A program made the translations under genes and the position numbers. A DNA stretch of 64,000 nucleotides from Plectrocnemia conspersa. Lineage: Eukaryota > Arthropoda > Insecta > Trichoptera > Polycentropodidae. Each line of letters starts with the position of its first letter. Positions within the stretch are counted from its first letter, which is position 1. Below, in pieces: positions 11,535-22,660 of this stretch. Location: NCBI GenBank assembly GCA_009617715.1, contig VTFK01000328.1:310001-374000 (forward strand), in the 5' to 3' direction. Below the pieces are notes generated by a model. The model worked only from the letters and a program-made list of their open reading frames with translations. It had not been told where the DNA came from and did no database searches.

Positions 11535-12660
11535 ATAACGCTATGTAAACTACGGAGTCAGAGTTACCTGCACATTCTTCCACAGTTTCATAGGAAACAT
11601 CGCAAATTGGTATCTGCTGAATGAACCCATCTAAAGCATTATAACTTTCAATCTCCATATCTTCAAAAAATCATCATCGATAATGCAAAAGTAATAGCGT
11701 ATGGCCTCTGATACTTCTTGCAAAAAAAGCGTGACCATCCAACATTTTGTCGACAGAATTCGAAGCATAAATTGTACTGAGAGCTTCCTTGATTCCGCTT
11801 CCATTCATTATATACCCTATGCATACAATAAAAGACATAAGCATATGAAAGCCTCCTAGTTTCACAAACTACTCTGGACAAAAGTTTGAGTTAGCATCTG
11901 AAGCTGCTACGATTTCACGTGCTTTTATGTACAATGGCTGATCAAAGTTATTAAGCATGTTTTCTTTGTTCATGTTTTCTTGGCAGTGTTTATAGCACAC
12001 TGTGTAATGTGGTGTAAATGTGTCAATATTACTCGCAGGATGATGAATAAAAGTAAGAAACAGAATCGAGAAGTTACAACGTTCTCATTGTTTTTTTTTT
12101 GTAAAGTTGTTCAATAAATCCATTCCACCCCTGGCAACGGTGAGATATTTTTCCACTTTCCATTACATCCACAACAAATCAACTACATTAAATATTTGTT
12201 CGGTTAGTTCTTCTACATCATTAAAATTTTTGAACTTGAATCTCTTGCTCAATCTGGCACGACATGATTTTCATACACTAGAAGGGGTATATGTGATAGT
12301 GCTGCTAACTCCCTTTGCACTTGGTTTTGTTGTAAATTTCTTTATGCGGTCATCGGATATAACTTCAGATTTTTGGAGTTATTATTTTTATCATTCCCAT
12401 TTATATGAACAGTATTATAGCCATCAAGGTATAAAATATTTTCTGCATTATCCGCTGCATACTGTACTAAAGCAACTTGACTCTTGATGGTTGATTACGA
12501 GGCTGTGGGTGATAAACAGCTGAAATTTAACATTTTACAGTATCACTATATGAAGCGAAAAAACCTAAACTTGACAAAAAACATCCAAGTCTTTGTTAGT
12601 TGGTTATCTATATTTCTCTATGAAGAAATACAGAGATAGACGAAAGGACCGTTTTCGTAT
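11535..12660 (-). pseudogene. TFDQPL-motif mobile-element gene, truncated (copy A)
   Basis: This is the same gene as at 16600-18170 but truncated at its 5' side by the duplication junction at 12660, and more heavily frameshifted. Recognisable minus-strand blocks are LGGFHMLMSF with IGYIMNGSGIKEALSTIYA in a single frame (about 11750-11865), then NSVDKMLDGHAFF and RSIRGHTLL. The TFDQPL region (about 11905-11960) and the TLDGYNT region (about 12380-12440) are present but split among frames. Relative to copy B it keeps a tryptophan codon where B has TAG, but has extra homopolymer bases elsewhere. It is non-functional as written. Confidence 0.75.
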
Positions 12661-13110
12661 TTCAGATTATGCTTTATCAGGGTACGCTACGCCGAGAATA
12701 CACGGATTATATTCCAACGCTTCTAGGAAAAATGTACTAGGATATAAATATGGATACGACTCATACTTATTTTTGTATGGATATCTAAAATAATATTTTT
12801 ATTTTCTCTAAGAACAACGAGTGCTTTGATTCTTTTGAATTCTAACGGACAATAAAGTAATTTTTAAAAACGCCACGAACTAACGTATCGTACAGAATTC
12901 GAATTAGCAATAAATGAATAAAGTGACACGCGCTCCGCATAACGAAATCGAGAATCTTTAAGGTTTTATCATATTTTAGTGCATATAAAATATTAGTCTC
13001 TGCTCGAATGTTATTCCAAAGTCTTTATGTAAGCAAAATTACTTCCGTCGAGGACTTGAAACCTTCTTGGCAAGGGGATATGGAAAATGTGACAACGTGA
13101 CACTTGGCGT
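12661..13110 (-). mobile_element. Jockey LINE C-terminal relic (copy B, truncated)
   Basis: This is the counterpart of 7622-8040. It keeps a stretch that copy A has partly lost: the minus-strand reading KDFGITFEQRLIFYMH (about 13000-13035) matches the KDLGVIFD..L.F..HI motif of this LINE family. A FVMRSACHF-like region follows at about 12900-12960, now frameshifted. The element's terminal part beyond 12661 is cut away by the duplication junction. Confidence 0.75.
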
Positions 13111-13929
13111 TGCTGAAAGATAGTCGAGTGTCGATCGACCAAATTTATTTTGCCTGCCAAGAAAATCTATTATTTATACTATTATTTCGAAACAATTATT
13201 TTGTTTTGACAGTATTCTAAGACACCAATTTAAGCTCGTTATTTTTTTACATTACCCAATTAAGACAGACGCTAAAGTTTTACTGTCGGTATCATGCAAC
13301 CATACTACAACCATGAAAATCTGCCACAGAAAAAATCGTGAAAAAATAAATAAAAATGCAGAAGCACGTGAAAAACGGTTTCACAATCATCTGTCTACGT
13401 CAAGGCGATCCAGTTCCTTGATAAGACTAAAAAGGACAAAACTATTTGTATTAATCTAGTAACAAAACTAAATTAGTGTAAGTAAACATGAAGACATGAG
13501 TAAAGTGACCTTTTTATTATAAACTAAGAGATAATATTTAGTGAAATCAGTTTTTGTTACAACTAAACTACTTTTTAATCTATACGCTAGATAGTAGAAA
13601 TAGAGTAACTTAGTATTTTTTCTTAAATTGTACGATTTGGCTTAGTCATATACAATATAAATAAATTTAATGAAAATAGTTACAAAAAATATTTTATACT
13701 GTGTTAATAAAACTGATTAAAACTTTAAGTACAATGCAGCATTATAATGACATATGTAAAAATTAATGTATCATTGATAATTTTAAAATAAACATTTGGC
13801 CTAATATTTTTTACAAAAATCTGTGTAATTATATTAGTATAATATTATTCTAATAATACATAAATAAATCTAATTATTTTCAATTAAAAACATATAAACA
13901 TATAGTACCTAATACATAAATTTATCAAT

Positions 13930-14330
13930 ACTAATTAGTTAGGTAACATAACAACATCGGATCATCTTCCCATGCCAAAAATTATCCCGAAATATACCTC
14001 ACAACAAACCCTACCTATACCACAACGATAACCTTTATTTTATTATATCATCTTCCACGCCGAAGCCGTTGAATATCGCGTTTCATTTTATTGTAATTAA
14101 TTTGCGTGCACGTATAACAATATGCATACGTGTGATGTGCCTACATCCATATTACATCCCTTACTCGCAGAGGGCTTATTACTTTATTAAGGCACGCTTT
14201 TTTTTCCTACAGGACACCTGATTAAATCCAACGGGGAACCCACCATCGCGTCGCTATACACGTGCCATAGATGACACGTGACACGTAAACGTCGCGTGAT
14301 TTTTCATTCACGTAAAAAGTGTGACCCGAC
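13930..14330. other. GC-richer block within duplication copy B
   Basis: Duplicate of the block at 8880-9260, with a few single-base indels (for example in the T run near 14200 and the G run near 14235). No gene is recognised. Confidence 0.4.
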
Positions 14331-14676
14331 TCTATACAAAAAATACATCAAATCTTTTTTAATAACACTGTAAATACTTTTTTTATATTACCATATATAT
14401 ACATGGCTTCTATAAAATATATAAAATTGACGATATATTTTTATATAATATCACAATAACAACAAAATATATATTGCAGTATTCCTGAATCATTTTTTTT
14501 TGTAAGCCTTGGCCGTTAATCTGTTTTGCTGCACATTTGAGAAGTGTGTGATTTATTAGATATGCGTAAATGACGAAGATAGTTTAAAAAAAATGAGCAA
14601 TAAATGTGAGAGACAAGCAAATATATACGATGATGTTCTAGCTGCAGAAATAAAATAAAATTCTACCTAAACTATT

Positions 14677-15180
14677 CATAAGCTGGCCGAGCCACTAAAC
14701 CACTCTGATTTAACATAGTGAGCATAGACACATTAAAAATATTAGGAAGGCTTGGAGACAATGTGTATGGGTTCCACAGGAATTGAGTAAAGAAAACAAG
14801 TTTGCGCGTATTTTCATATGCCAAGAGCTTCTGGATCTTAAAGCTGATTGCTTTTTCTTGAGCATTTGACAATCAGAGATAAGAAATGGGTGTTTCACGA
14901 CAAAAATCGTCGTGGAAAACAATGGTTATATAAAACTTCACCGTAAAAAAAAGTTATTTGGTTTGCATGATGAGATTGCAGACGGATTGAATAGTACGAA
15001 AAAATATTTCATCCATCTTATACTCCAGACCTTGCTCCTTTCAACTACCATTTACTTAAAAATCAAAATACAGACCATGTATATTTTGCATCAAAGCCCT
15101 ATTCTTTTTGTGCTAATGGAATTGAAAAAACGACAGAAAAGTAAAACAAGGTGGCTGGAAAAAACTATATTTTAAATTAA
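14677..15180 (+). pseudogene. mariner-family transposase relic (copy B)
   Basis: Second copy of the relic at 9610-10115, with the same LAEQLN, WVPHEL-type, KKWVFYDKNRR and PDLAP regions. The WVPHEL histidine codon is changed here (CCACAG for CCACAT). One A-run is a base shorter at about 15000, which shifts the PDLAP block into another frame than in copy A. It arose by the segmental duplication, not by an independent insertion. Confidence 0.85.
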
Positions 15181-15259
15181 TAAAATTAAAATAAACATCT
15201 AATGGTGATGACCTAATACTTGTTATTTTCATTATATAATTGATGAAAAAAAATATTGC

Positions 15260-16043
15260 CTAAATATATTTCTTATAATTATTGACTTTCATTTGGAATA
15301 GACCATATTTAATAAATGATTTTAAGATGTATAAGATTAGTGACAATGAAATGACGCAAACGAAAACCGTGTTTTTTGTGATTAAAGCTTGCCAATAATT
15401 ATTTTCGATATACTTATGAAAAATTATTAGGAACATATTTTCAGGTGCCAAAAGAACGGCGACGGGTCTTAAGTTCTTTTGTTCGCAATTTTTTACAATA
15501 TTTTTTGATGGCTTTGAAATTGAAAATGTTTTAGAAATAAGCAAGATTGACTCGTAAATCGGGAATCAAATGCGGTCATGTAAAGCTACGCGATTTGAGC
15601 TTCTCAAAACAGTACTTCAAGTCGAAAATGTCGAATTTTATAGCTTATATGAATTGTGCTGTCAGAGGAGCCGAAGATAAATAATCATAAACGTAGTAAA
15701 AAGCGACGTCTTTATAGCTGTCAAAGGATTTTCCATCGCTATGCATCACTGTCGGTGTGGATTGTGCGCACCGCTTAGAGCCGATGAATCTCCGAAACCT
15801 TCCGGGATCACTGATAAGAGAATTTTTGAAATACCTAAGGTAATCTCAGTGGCAAGAGATCATCATGCGCTTAGCTTGTGCCCGCAAGGCACGAAACTCG
15901 ATTAAATTTAGCGGTATTTTCGATTCTCTAAAAAATTCTAAAAAGCGTATTTATTTTTGTTATCACAATTTTGTTTTATCCGCGCTATTGTCAAACACAC
16001 CGTAGATTTCGTCATAGAGAGCGGTAAGGGTTGTATCAATGTC
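15260..16043 (-). pseudogene. Jockey-type LINE, linker and reverse-transcriptase start (copy B)
   Basis: Duplicate of 10190-10980. The open minus frame at 15260-15544 includes LRPVAVLLAPENMF, the NYRPVAVL-equivalent reverse-transcriptase block, and continues through SLIT-like and HGF-like positions. The linker motifs DPGRFRRF and FRALRAQAKR lie at about 15770-15895. The same stop after SCH is present as in copy A, so that lesion predates the duplication. Confidence 0.8.
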
Positions 16044-16269
16044 ATTCTACTAGTAGACTAGCGCCCAATTTTATGATCATAATTTATATTTTTAAATTAA
16101 TAAGAAATAAATTTCACCTACTAATTGGCAAAAAGTCAATATGTTTTGTAAGAATATCTAAGATACGAAGTTTACGATAATATTTAAGCCAACTGTAAAT
16201 CAATATCCATGTAAAAAACTGACAGGATTTCACGCGTGATGTGTCGTCGCGTTTTCCAAGATTTACATA

Positions 16270-16590
16270 TAGTCCAGTCAAATAAGGGTTTAACCTCGGA
16301 ATGAAAGATAACAAGCTGAAATTTTGCATAGACCTTTGTTTTGGCGTTCTAAAGATAGGGTGAAAAGTCTCATAAGATATCGTGTCTGCTAATCAAGATA
16401 TTAAAGGTCAAAGGTCATAAAAATCATTTTTTTGCAAATATCTCGCCTCCTTTGCGTCGCATGTCATTAGATGTTTCACAAAACTTATAGAAAATAAAAT
16501 TTTCTACAAGTTTGTTTTAAATTATTACTTCGTATGGTTAATGGTTTTCGAGATATAGCGCGGGGAGTGGGAAGCGCGCATCCGTTTGTA
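16270..16590. repeat. Left terminal inverted repeat (about 321 bp)
   Basis: Its reverse complement aligns along its whole length with 18301-18631. A good part is the stretch running from the AGGTCA repeats through TATCTTGATTAGCAGACACG to GAGACTTTTCACCCT. A perfect AGGTCA-A-AGGTCA repeat lies at 16405-16417. The gene's 3' end reads into this repeat. Confidence 0.85.
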
Positions 16591-16599
16591 GGATAACGC

Positions 16600-18170
16600 T
16601 ATGTAAACTACGGAGTCAGAGTTACCTGCACATTCTTCCACAGTTTCATAGGAAACATCGCAAATTGGTATCTGCTGAATGAACCCATCTAAAGCATTAT
16701 AACTTTCAATCTCCATATCTTCAAAAATCATCATCGATAATGCAAAAAGTAATAGCGTATGGCCTCTGATACTTCTTGCAAAAGCGTGACCATCCAACAT
16801 TTTGTCGACAGAATTCGAAGCATAAATTGTACTGAGAGCTTCCTTGATTCCGCTTCCATTCATTATATACCCTATGCATACAATAAAAAAGACATAAGCA
16901 TATGAAAGCCTCCTAGTTTCACAACTACTCTGGACAAGTTTGAGTTAGCATCTGAAGCTGCTACGATTTCACGTGCTTTTATGTACAATGGCTGATCAAA
17001 AGTTATTAAGCATGTTCTTTGTTCATGTTTCTTGGCAGTGCTTATAGCACACTGTAATGTGGTGTAAATTGTGTCAATATTACTCGCAGGATGATGAATA
17101 AAAGTAAGAAACAGAATCCGAGAAGTTACAACGTTCTCATTGTTTTTTGTAAGTTGTTCAATAAATCCATTCCACCCTGGCAACGGTGAGATATTTTTCC
17201 ACTTTTCGTACATCTACAACAAATCAACTACATTAAATATTTGTTCGGTTAGTTCTTCTACATCATTAAAATTTTGAACTTGAATCTCTTTGCTCAATCT
17301 GGGTACGACATGATTTTCATACACTAGAAGGGGTATATGTGATAGTGCTGCTAACTCCTTTGCACTTGGTTTTGTTGTAAATTTCTTTATGCGGTCATCG
17401 GATATAACTTCAGATTTTGGAGTTATTATTTTTATCATTCCCATTATATGAACAGTATTATAGCCATCAAGAGTATAAATATTTTTCTGCATTATCCGCT
17501 GCATACTGTACTAAAGCACTTGACTCTGATGGTTGATTACGAGGCTGTGGGTGATAAACAGCTGAAATTTAACATTTTACAGTATCACTATATGAAGCGA
17601 AAAAACCTAAACTTGACAAAACATCCAAGTCTTTTTGGTTGTTGGGCTATCTATATTTCTTCTATGAAGAAATACAGATAGGCCTATAAATAACTGCGAA
17701 AAAAAAGACCGTTTTCGTATGGAAGTCATTATAGCATTACTTATAGCCGTGTATTTCGTTTTAAAATGCCCCGTCTTTCCTTTTCTGTTCTTTATAATAA
17801 CTTCTTGCAGAAAATGTAATTAAGTTTTCGGAATTTCTTCATTCATATTTTACTCGGGGGCGGATAGGACTTGGTCTCAACAACAGAAGATCGAATATCT
17901 TCTCTAATAATCACCGCAGCAGCTTCCACTACGCGCAAGTGTTCTTCTTCCGAAGTGCCTTTTTTATTTTCATACCAAGCTATGGATAAAATTTAAGCTT
18001 GAGCATCGCGGAATGATCCAATCTTCGTTGTAATTATAATATCAGTTAAATATTTTTCTCTTAATTTGGAAATGATCTTCATATCATCTGGTACATACTC
18101 CGTAAGGACATCTCTCAACTCTTTCAATTTTTTTGCACAAATTTCTTGTAGAGCAATATTTCATTCTTAA
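16600..18170 (-). pseudogene. TFDQPL-motif mobile-element gene (copy B), broken
   Basis: Minus-strand reading from about 18170. LQEICAKKLKELRDVLTEY is followed by YLTDIIITTK, SIAWYENKK and VVEAAAVIIREDIRSSV (about 17870-18160). Then SLGFFASYSDT-like and YHPQP-like pieces follow in shifting frames (17560-17640). TLDGYNTVHIMGMIKIITP and PSAKELAALSHIPLLVYE come next (17340-17480), then PLPGWNGF, TFDQPLYIKAREIVAASD and KLGGFHMLMSF (16880-17190). The last blocks are NGSGIKEALSTIYA, NSVDKMLDGHAFARSIRGH and a C-terminal tail (16525-16863). Lesions include an in-frame TAG between VVDLL and MYEKW (17214) and a frameshift in an A run near 16888. The motif set resembles uncharacterised proteins I recall from many invertebrate genomes. 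Its enzymatic role is not known to me. Confidence 0.65.
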
Positions 18171-18300
18171 TTCCTAATAATACAACGAAGAAAGTAATAA
18201 AATTATTGTTCAAACGACTTGCCGAGACCACTTTTTTCACGATTGTTTACTTTTTCAAAGCTTATACCAAGTTAAGCAGGTAGAAATACTCGCTGGATTC

Positions 18301-18631
18301 TATAAACGGATGTACGCCTCCCACTCTTCGCGCTGTATCTCAAAAACGGTTAATGATACAAAACAAATATTATAACCAAACTTGTAGAAAATTTTATATT
18401 TTACAAGTTTTGTTAAGCATCTAATGACGTGCGACGCATAAAACGCGAGATATTTGCAAAAAAACAAATTTTGTGACCTTTGACCTTTGATATCTTGATT
18501 AGCAGACACGATATTTTATGAGACTTTTCACCCTGTCCTTGGAACATCAAAACAAAGGTCTGTGCAAAATTTCAGCTTGTTATCTTTCATTCCGAGGTTC
18601 AGCCTTTATTTCGCCTTATTTGACTGGACTA
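18301..18631. repeat. Right terminal inverted repeat (about 331 bp)
   Basis: Inverted partner of 16270-16590. The AGGTCA-A-AGGTCA repeat is here in reverse at 18474-18486 (TGACCTTTGACCT). It shows more substitutions against the left repeat than duplication copies A and B show against each other, so the element is older than the duplication. Confidence 0.85.
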
Positions 18632-19300
18632 ATAATCGGTTTGAAGAGTGTCAACACCGAAACGGTTGACCTAAAAGTTTTGCGAATTTTATCTGCACAT
18701 GTTTCTTTTAAATATTATTAATATTTAATGTATATTACGTTTACGAACATTGCATCAGCATCTTCCTGTTTGCAAAGTGTATCTCGTATTACACAACTTT
18801 GGGATGTATACTTGTTTAATAACATTCATGCTCTCGTCTTATTTGCTTTATAGTTGCACAGCAGCTCTATTCATATTTTAACGGTATTATTAAGCAGATT
18901 TAATAAGAAAGTTCAACGTTTGTATAAAAATTATACATCTTGCGAAAAATCTTCATTATGAAGAATGGGTCCTTATAATAAGCCCTTGTACGTCGTTACA
19001 ATTGTTGAATGGAAAGGGTCACGCTTTCGCGTGTCGCAAACATAACATAAAAGGTCTTTGTTAACAGGATTTTGAAAGCTCTGCAAGAAAGTTTCTTAGG
19101 ACTGAAAACTTTGATCCTATGTAATGACGTTCGTCCGCGGCGAAAAAAGGCCAACGCGAAGAATAGTGGGATCTGATAGCATGGTTCGACTGTACGGATT
19201 GGAGATTTAAACTTTGGATGTTTCGATTGAGCAGCGCTCCAAAGCGTGAGAAGATTAAAAAGTTGTAATTGATTTAAACACAAACTATCTCCTTGTAAGT
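18632..19300. other. Single-copy sequence with a GC-richer block
   Basis: Flank of the TFDQPL element. The part 18985-19260 is GC-richer (GTTCGTCCGCGGCG, GCAGCGCTCC). It holds a 95-codon minus frame (18996-19283) with no domain I recognise. It could be a conserved non-coding element or an old repeat. Confidence 0.35.
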
Positions 19301-20519
19301 TTCTTGTGAGTTCTAAAACAGAATTTTATATTTTATTATTTTTTAATATACATATACCTTCTCAAATACAATCAACTCTATGCTACTTAATGATCAATTA
19401 CTAATATTAAAAACATAAGTTTAATGAACAAATTTGGTATAAATTTAAATATACATCAAGATACTTCACTGCCTTTAAGAAGCAGAAGCTGTGCTGCTGG
19501 TGAACTAAAGCCTGCCGATAGTGTTATTAATTATATTAGGCAACTATGCAGCATATACTACATTTTAAGTATATTCAATTTTTTTTCCAATACTGCAAAG
19601 AAATTTAATACAAAGTTTAGACAACACCTTGTAAATATTTCTTCAAAACGAACGACTAATCAAAAAATAATAATTAAATACAGTTTTAGAAAAACGGTCC
19701 ATATTTACATACATAATAAAGTAATCAAATGTTACTATCGAATATTTTAAATAAGAACTTGCAATGGCTCTGAACATTTTTAATTAATTACAAAATATAA
19801 CTTGATTAATTATTATAAAAAAAGATGGCTGACGACAAATTATTTTTCATTCGATTTAACATGTTCGGATCTACAAATTAACTAGATACGTTTCAACCAT
19901 AAAAATGTTTTAAATATATACAGAATATGTGAGAGTTAAAAGTAAGCATTAATTTAATATTATATAATTTAAAAATAATTTTTTTTTGAGTGGCTTAAAA
20001 ATAGTATTGTCGCTTGGAGTGTTTTGCCAAGGGAAATGTACTGTACTGAAGTTGTATAAGACACTATGTATATACATATATATGCAGTGCTGTATTGGAG
20101 GCTATATGAAAACAGAGAATTAAAATAGAAAAAAGATATCCGGCAAAATGACAGCTGATAACAAAGGTGATTTTGGTTTGGCTTTACGTTCCGTTAGACT
20201 AATATATTATAATTTATAAAGTACGTTTTAACTATGCAAATATAGATTATAATACATAAAATATTAAAGTGACTTAATATATGATAAACGACGTTGATCT
20301 TTCGAGTCAACTACGGGCTTGGTAACTCAAAACCGAATATTTTTGCTATAATTGCCAAGTATGTGGTTCTTTAGCTAAGCAAATTGGCATCCTATTTGTT
20401 TAAAAGGAATAATCACTTTTTTTTCCGGGGTGGCATGGTAACATGGAATCTTATTAAAAATAATTAGAAACCATAAGAACTATTCACTTGAAATTTTATT
20501 TACAGCCTGGTCATAATTA
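19301..20519. other. AT-rich sequence, nothing recognised
   Basis: A plus-strand frame of 108 codons at 19424-19750 begins with a mixed-composition stretch (SLPLRSRSCAAGELKPADS) and then turns into Lys/Ile/Asn-rich sequence. No domain, splice signal or homology is evident to me. Confidence 0.4.
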
Positions 20520-20702
20520 AACTATTCAGAAGCAAAATAAATATCAAATCGTTAGAATAAAAATAGCATACAATCAGAGTAAAAATATAGAATGACCAGG
20601 ACTCAAATAATGAATGGTCATACTAATATTATTCAGGTTCAGAAATAACATCAAATGGTTATTATAAAAATAGCATACGATCAGAATTAAAATATAGGAT
20701 GA
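20520..20702. repeat. Diverged tandem duplication, period about 109 bp
   Basis: The segment with ATTCAG, ATATCAAATCGTTA, AAAAATAGCATACAATCAGA and ATAGAATGA (20520-20593) recurs at 20628-20702 with matching words (ATCAAATGGTTA, AAAAATAGCATACGATCAGA, ATAGGATGA). Confidence 0.75.
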
Positions 20703-20939
20703 ATATGTGAATTTAAAAAATATTATAACAGAATGTATTATAATTATAATATAAATCGGCAATAAAAAAATCTTAATATACAAGCCTTAAATTATTAATT
20801 GAACTAACCTAAGCAGTGAAAATCAATAAAATATGCAGAAAGAAAATATGTAAAAATGGCTTTTATCTAAATTATAAATCACCATGTTGAGAATAGCTAA
20901 GAAATAGTTTAAGTATTTAATATTAACAAGCAAATGCTA

Positions 20940-21065
20940 AGAACATATCAGAACGAATTAAAAATAAAATTTAAAACCCAAAAAGATAATGTTCCACAAA
21001 ACACACACTGCTTGCTGCGGTACCTCATGACAGTGAGATACCGACAGCTAGTCTATAATATAATA
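20940..21065 (-). repeat. Interspersed repeat, member 1
   Basis: Read on the minus strand, it shares CTGTCGGTATCTC, GAGGTACCGCAGC, CAGTGTGTG and further on AATTCGTTCTGATA with 39905-40010. The order and spacing are the same, so these are two copies of one unnamed short repeat family. Confidence 0.65.
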
Positions 21066-21069
21066 TATT

Positions 21070-22349
21070 GCTATTTATTTTAGAATTAAATATAATACAT
21101 ATATCGCTCGCCTTTATTTACATTTAACATGTGCAATGATTTTGATATCATATTTTTTTAATTACTATTTTTTATAGATAAATAAAAAAACAATGATTCA
21201 TAAAATTGTTTATAAATTTATTGCTCGTTGAACGTCTTATAAAACGATCATTATTTTAATTGAGTTTCACAATCAATTATATTTTTATTAGTCGTATATT
21301 TTACCTTTTAAAATGGCTATTTATATAACATATATTTTCCTTAAAAGATTGAGAATCATACATTTTTAAGTATATTTATATAAAAAAAAAAACTTTCGGA
21401 AGGAACGATTGACTACATTTGCAATATATTCTTTTTACGCGAAGGGTCTTTCTTAATAAAGTTTTATTTTATATCTTTAAGAACCTTTAGAACCTTTTGA
21501 CACGTTCTCCAAGATCTTTGAGGGTTAAAGGGTGTGTCGGTTCGTTGAACTTAAAAAAGTTGAAAAGGAAAAAGGAAGAATCAACTTTAATAAGACACAT
21601 TCGACGTTTCATCTGCGATGGAATAAGATAAATAAAGGCAGGCCTAAAAACAATTAATAGTTTTTGAATCAAGATATTTCCCTTTATTTGAATCATTTTA
21701 TATCAATGTAACGTTTTGAACCGTTCTAAAAACAAATATTAGGTTGTTTTCAATCAAGTAAGCAATTTTTACTCAATTGAAAATTGCCTGTGATTGGTAC
21801 AAAGGGATCGTAGAAAACCCTATATTTTTAATTTGATATGCGAGGGATGTTGTGTTGTTTTATTTTTATTTGCAATGAAATTTAATATGCACTATGTCAA
21901 AATATATCCTATCTTTATAATAGTTTAACTTAAGCACATTGCGGCGAAGGCTACAAGAAATACCAGTTTTGTATTTGACGAAAGTGTTGTTAGTCAGAGA
22001 AATTTAAGGAGTTGTTATTTTTTCTTGTTTGCAGTCAGATTTTTTTGCATAATGGTGTCGACAAAAATATTTATGTATCCATTTTTGAAAGAGTTTAATA
22101 TTTGTCGGACGGATGGTGACGGTTAGCAAATATATAGTTAGCAAAAGACTTTCATATATCTAAGGAAATTTTAAATAAAAAAATTGTGGATAAAAATAAA
22201 ACATATAATTTTAAATCTTACTAAAAAAATCGGCTTTTCTAAAATAACAAAAAATGAATTTACCTAAATATATCACGAACTATAGAAAATAATCATTGTA
22301 GTCCATTACATTGAATATATTTTTCCACCATATTTTAATGTTTTCTTTA
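21070..22349. other. AT-rich sequence, nothing recognised
   Basis: No repeat structure or coding frame that I can support. The 69-codon minus frame at 21487-21696 has no recognised product. Confidence 0.4.
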
Positions 22350-22660
22350 ATTAAGTTTTGAAGTATGGCAATAACCGGAGGAGTGCAAAAGTTATCGTCG
22401 AGTTATAAATCCGCCTGATTATACTAATCTACTTGGATGCGTTGCTGTGTTTGTGGCTTTATTGAAAACGGATAGTACTGCGAAGGTACGCCCTTGTCTG
22501 GGCCGAGTTATTTTATCGGTATTGTTAGAGCCCAAATTAAAATAATATTTTACATTTGAATACCCGAGTGTACAGGCTCGGTTTTAATCTGCCATTTGTT
22601 AAAATTAATATTTCGTTGCGCGGCGACGGCAATCGCATTTTGGGAAAAACCACAATTTAC
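22350..22660. other. GC-richer island, candidate conserved non-coding element
   Basis: GC rises sharply here, with words such as GCAATAACCGGAGGAGTGC, GGTACGCCCTTGTCTGGGCC and GTTGCGCGGCGACGGC. There is no long reading frame and no mobile-element motif. GGCAATAACCGG recurs at 55084-55095. The regulatory role is inference only. Confidence 0.35.

Larger units (their letters stand above)
7622..12660. repeat. 5.04-kb tandem duplication, copy A
   Basis: This segment is repeated head-to-tail by 12661-17721. Fixed points show the offset: AACGGACAATAAAG at 7800 and 12843, a mariner frame at 9605 and 14672, and TATCACTATATGAAGCG at 12541 and 17583. The copies are nearly identical by eye. Differences are mainly short insertions or deletions, many in homopolymers, plus scattered substitutions. 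The left boundary lies within a Jockey relic and the right boundary within the long-TIR element. Confidence 0.9.
12661..17721. repeat. 5.04-kb tandem duplication, copy B
   Basis: Second head-to-tail copy. It starts TTCAGATTATG at the exact end of copy A's ACCGTTTTCGTA and ends at the same ACCGTTTTCGTA word near 17721. Beyond this the TFDQPL gene continues into single-copy sequence. That shows this junction, not copy A's end, is the ancestral arrangement on the right side. Confidence 0.9.
16270..18631. mobile_element. 2.36-kb long-TIR DNA element with TFDQPL-motif gene
   Basis: Inverted repeats of about 321 bp (16270-16590) and 331 bp (18301-18631) flank a single minus-strand gene. The outer ends are TAGTCCAGTCAAATAAGG on the left and CCTTATTTGACTGGACTA on the right. 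ATA flanks both ends (16267-16269 and 18632-18634) and could be a 3-bp target duplication. If the terminal TA belongs to the target, it would be a TA duplication. Single-gene content and long TIRs argue for a class II transposon. I cannot assign it to a named superfamily. The gene is broken, so this copy is not autonomous as sequenced. A half copy sits in the upstream duplication. Confidence 0.7.

Noticed and set aside
17720..18170. Treating the N-terminal part of the TFDQPL gene as a separate host gene
   Set aside because: It lies between the two TIRs on the same strand, and its motifs precede the rest of the protein in the expected order.
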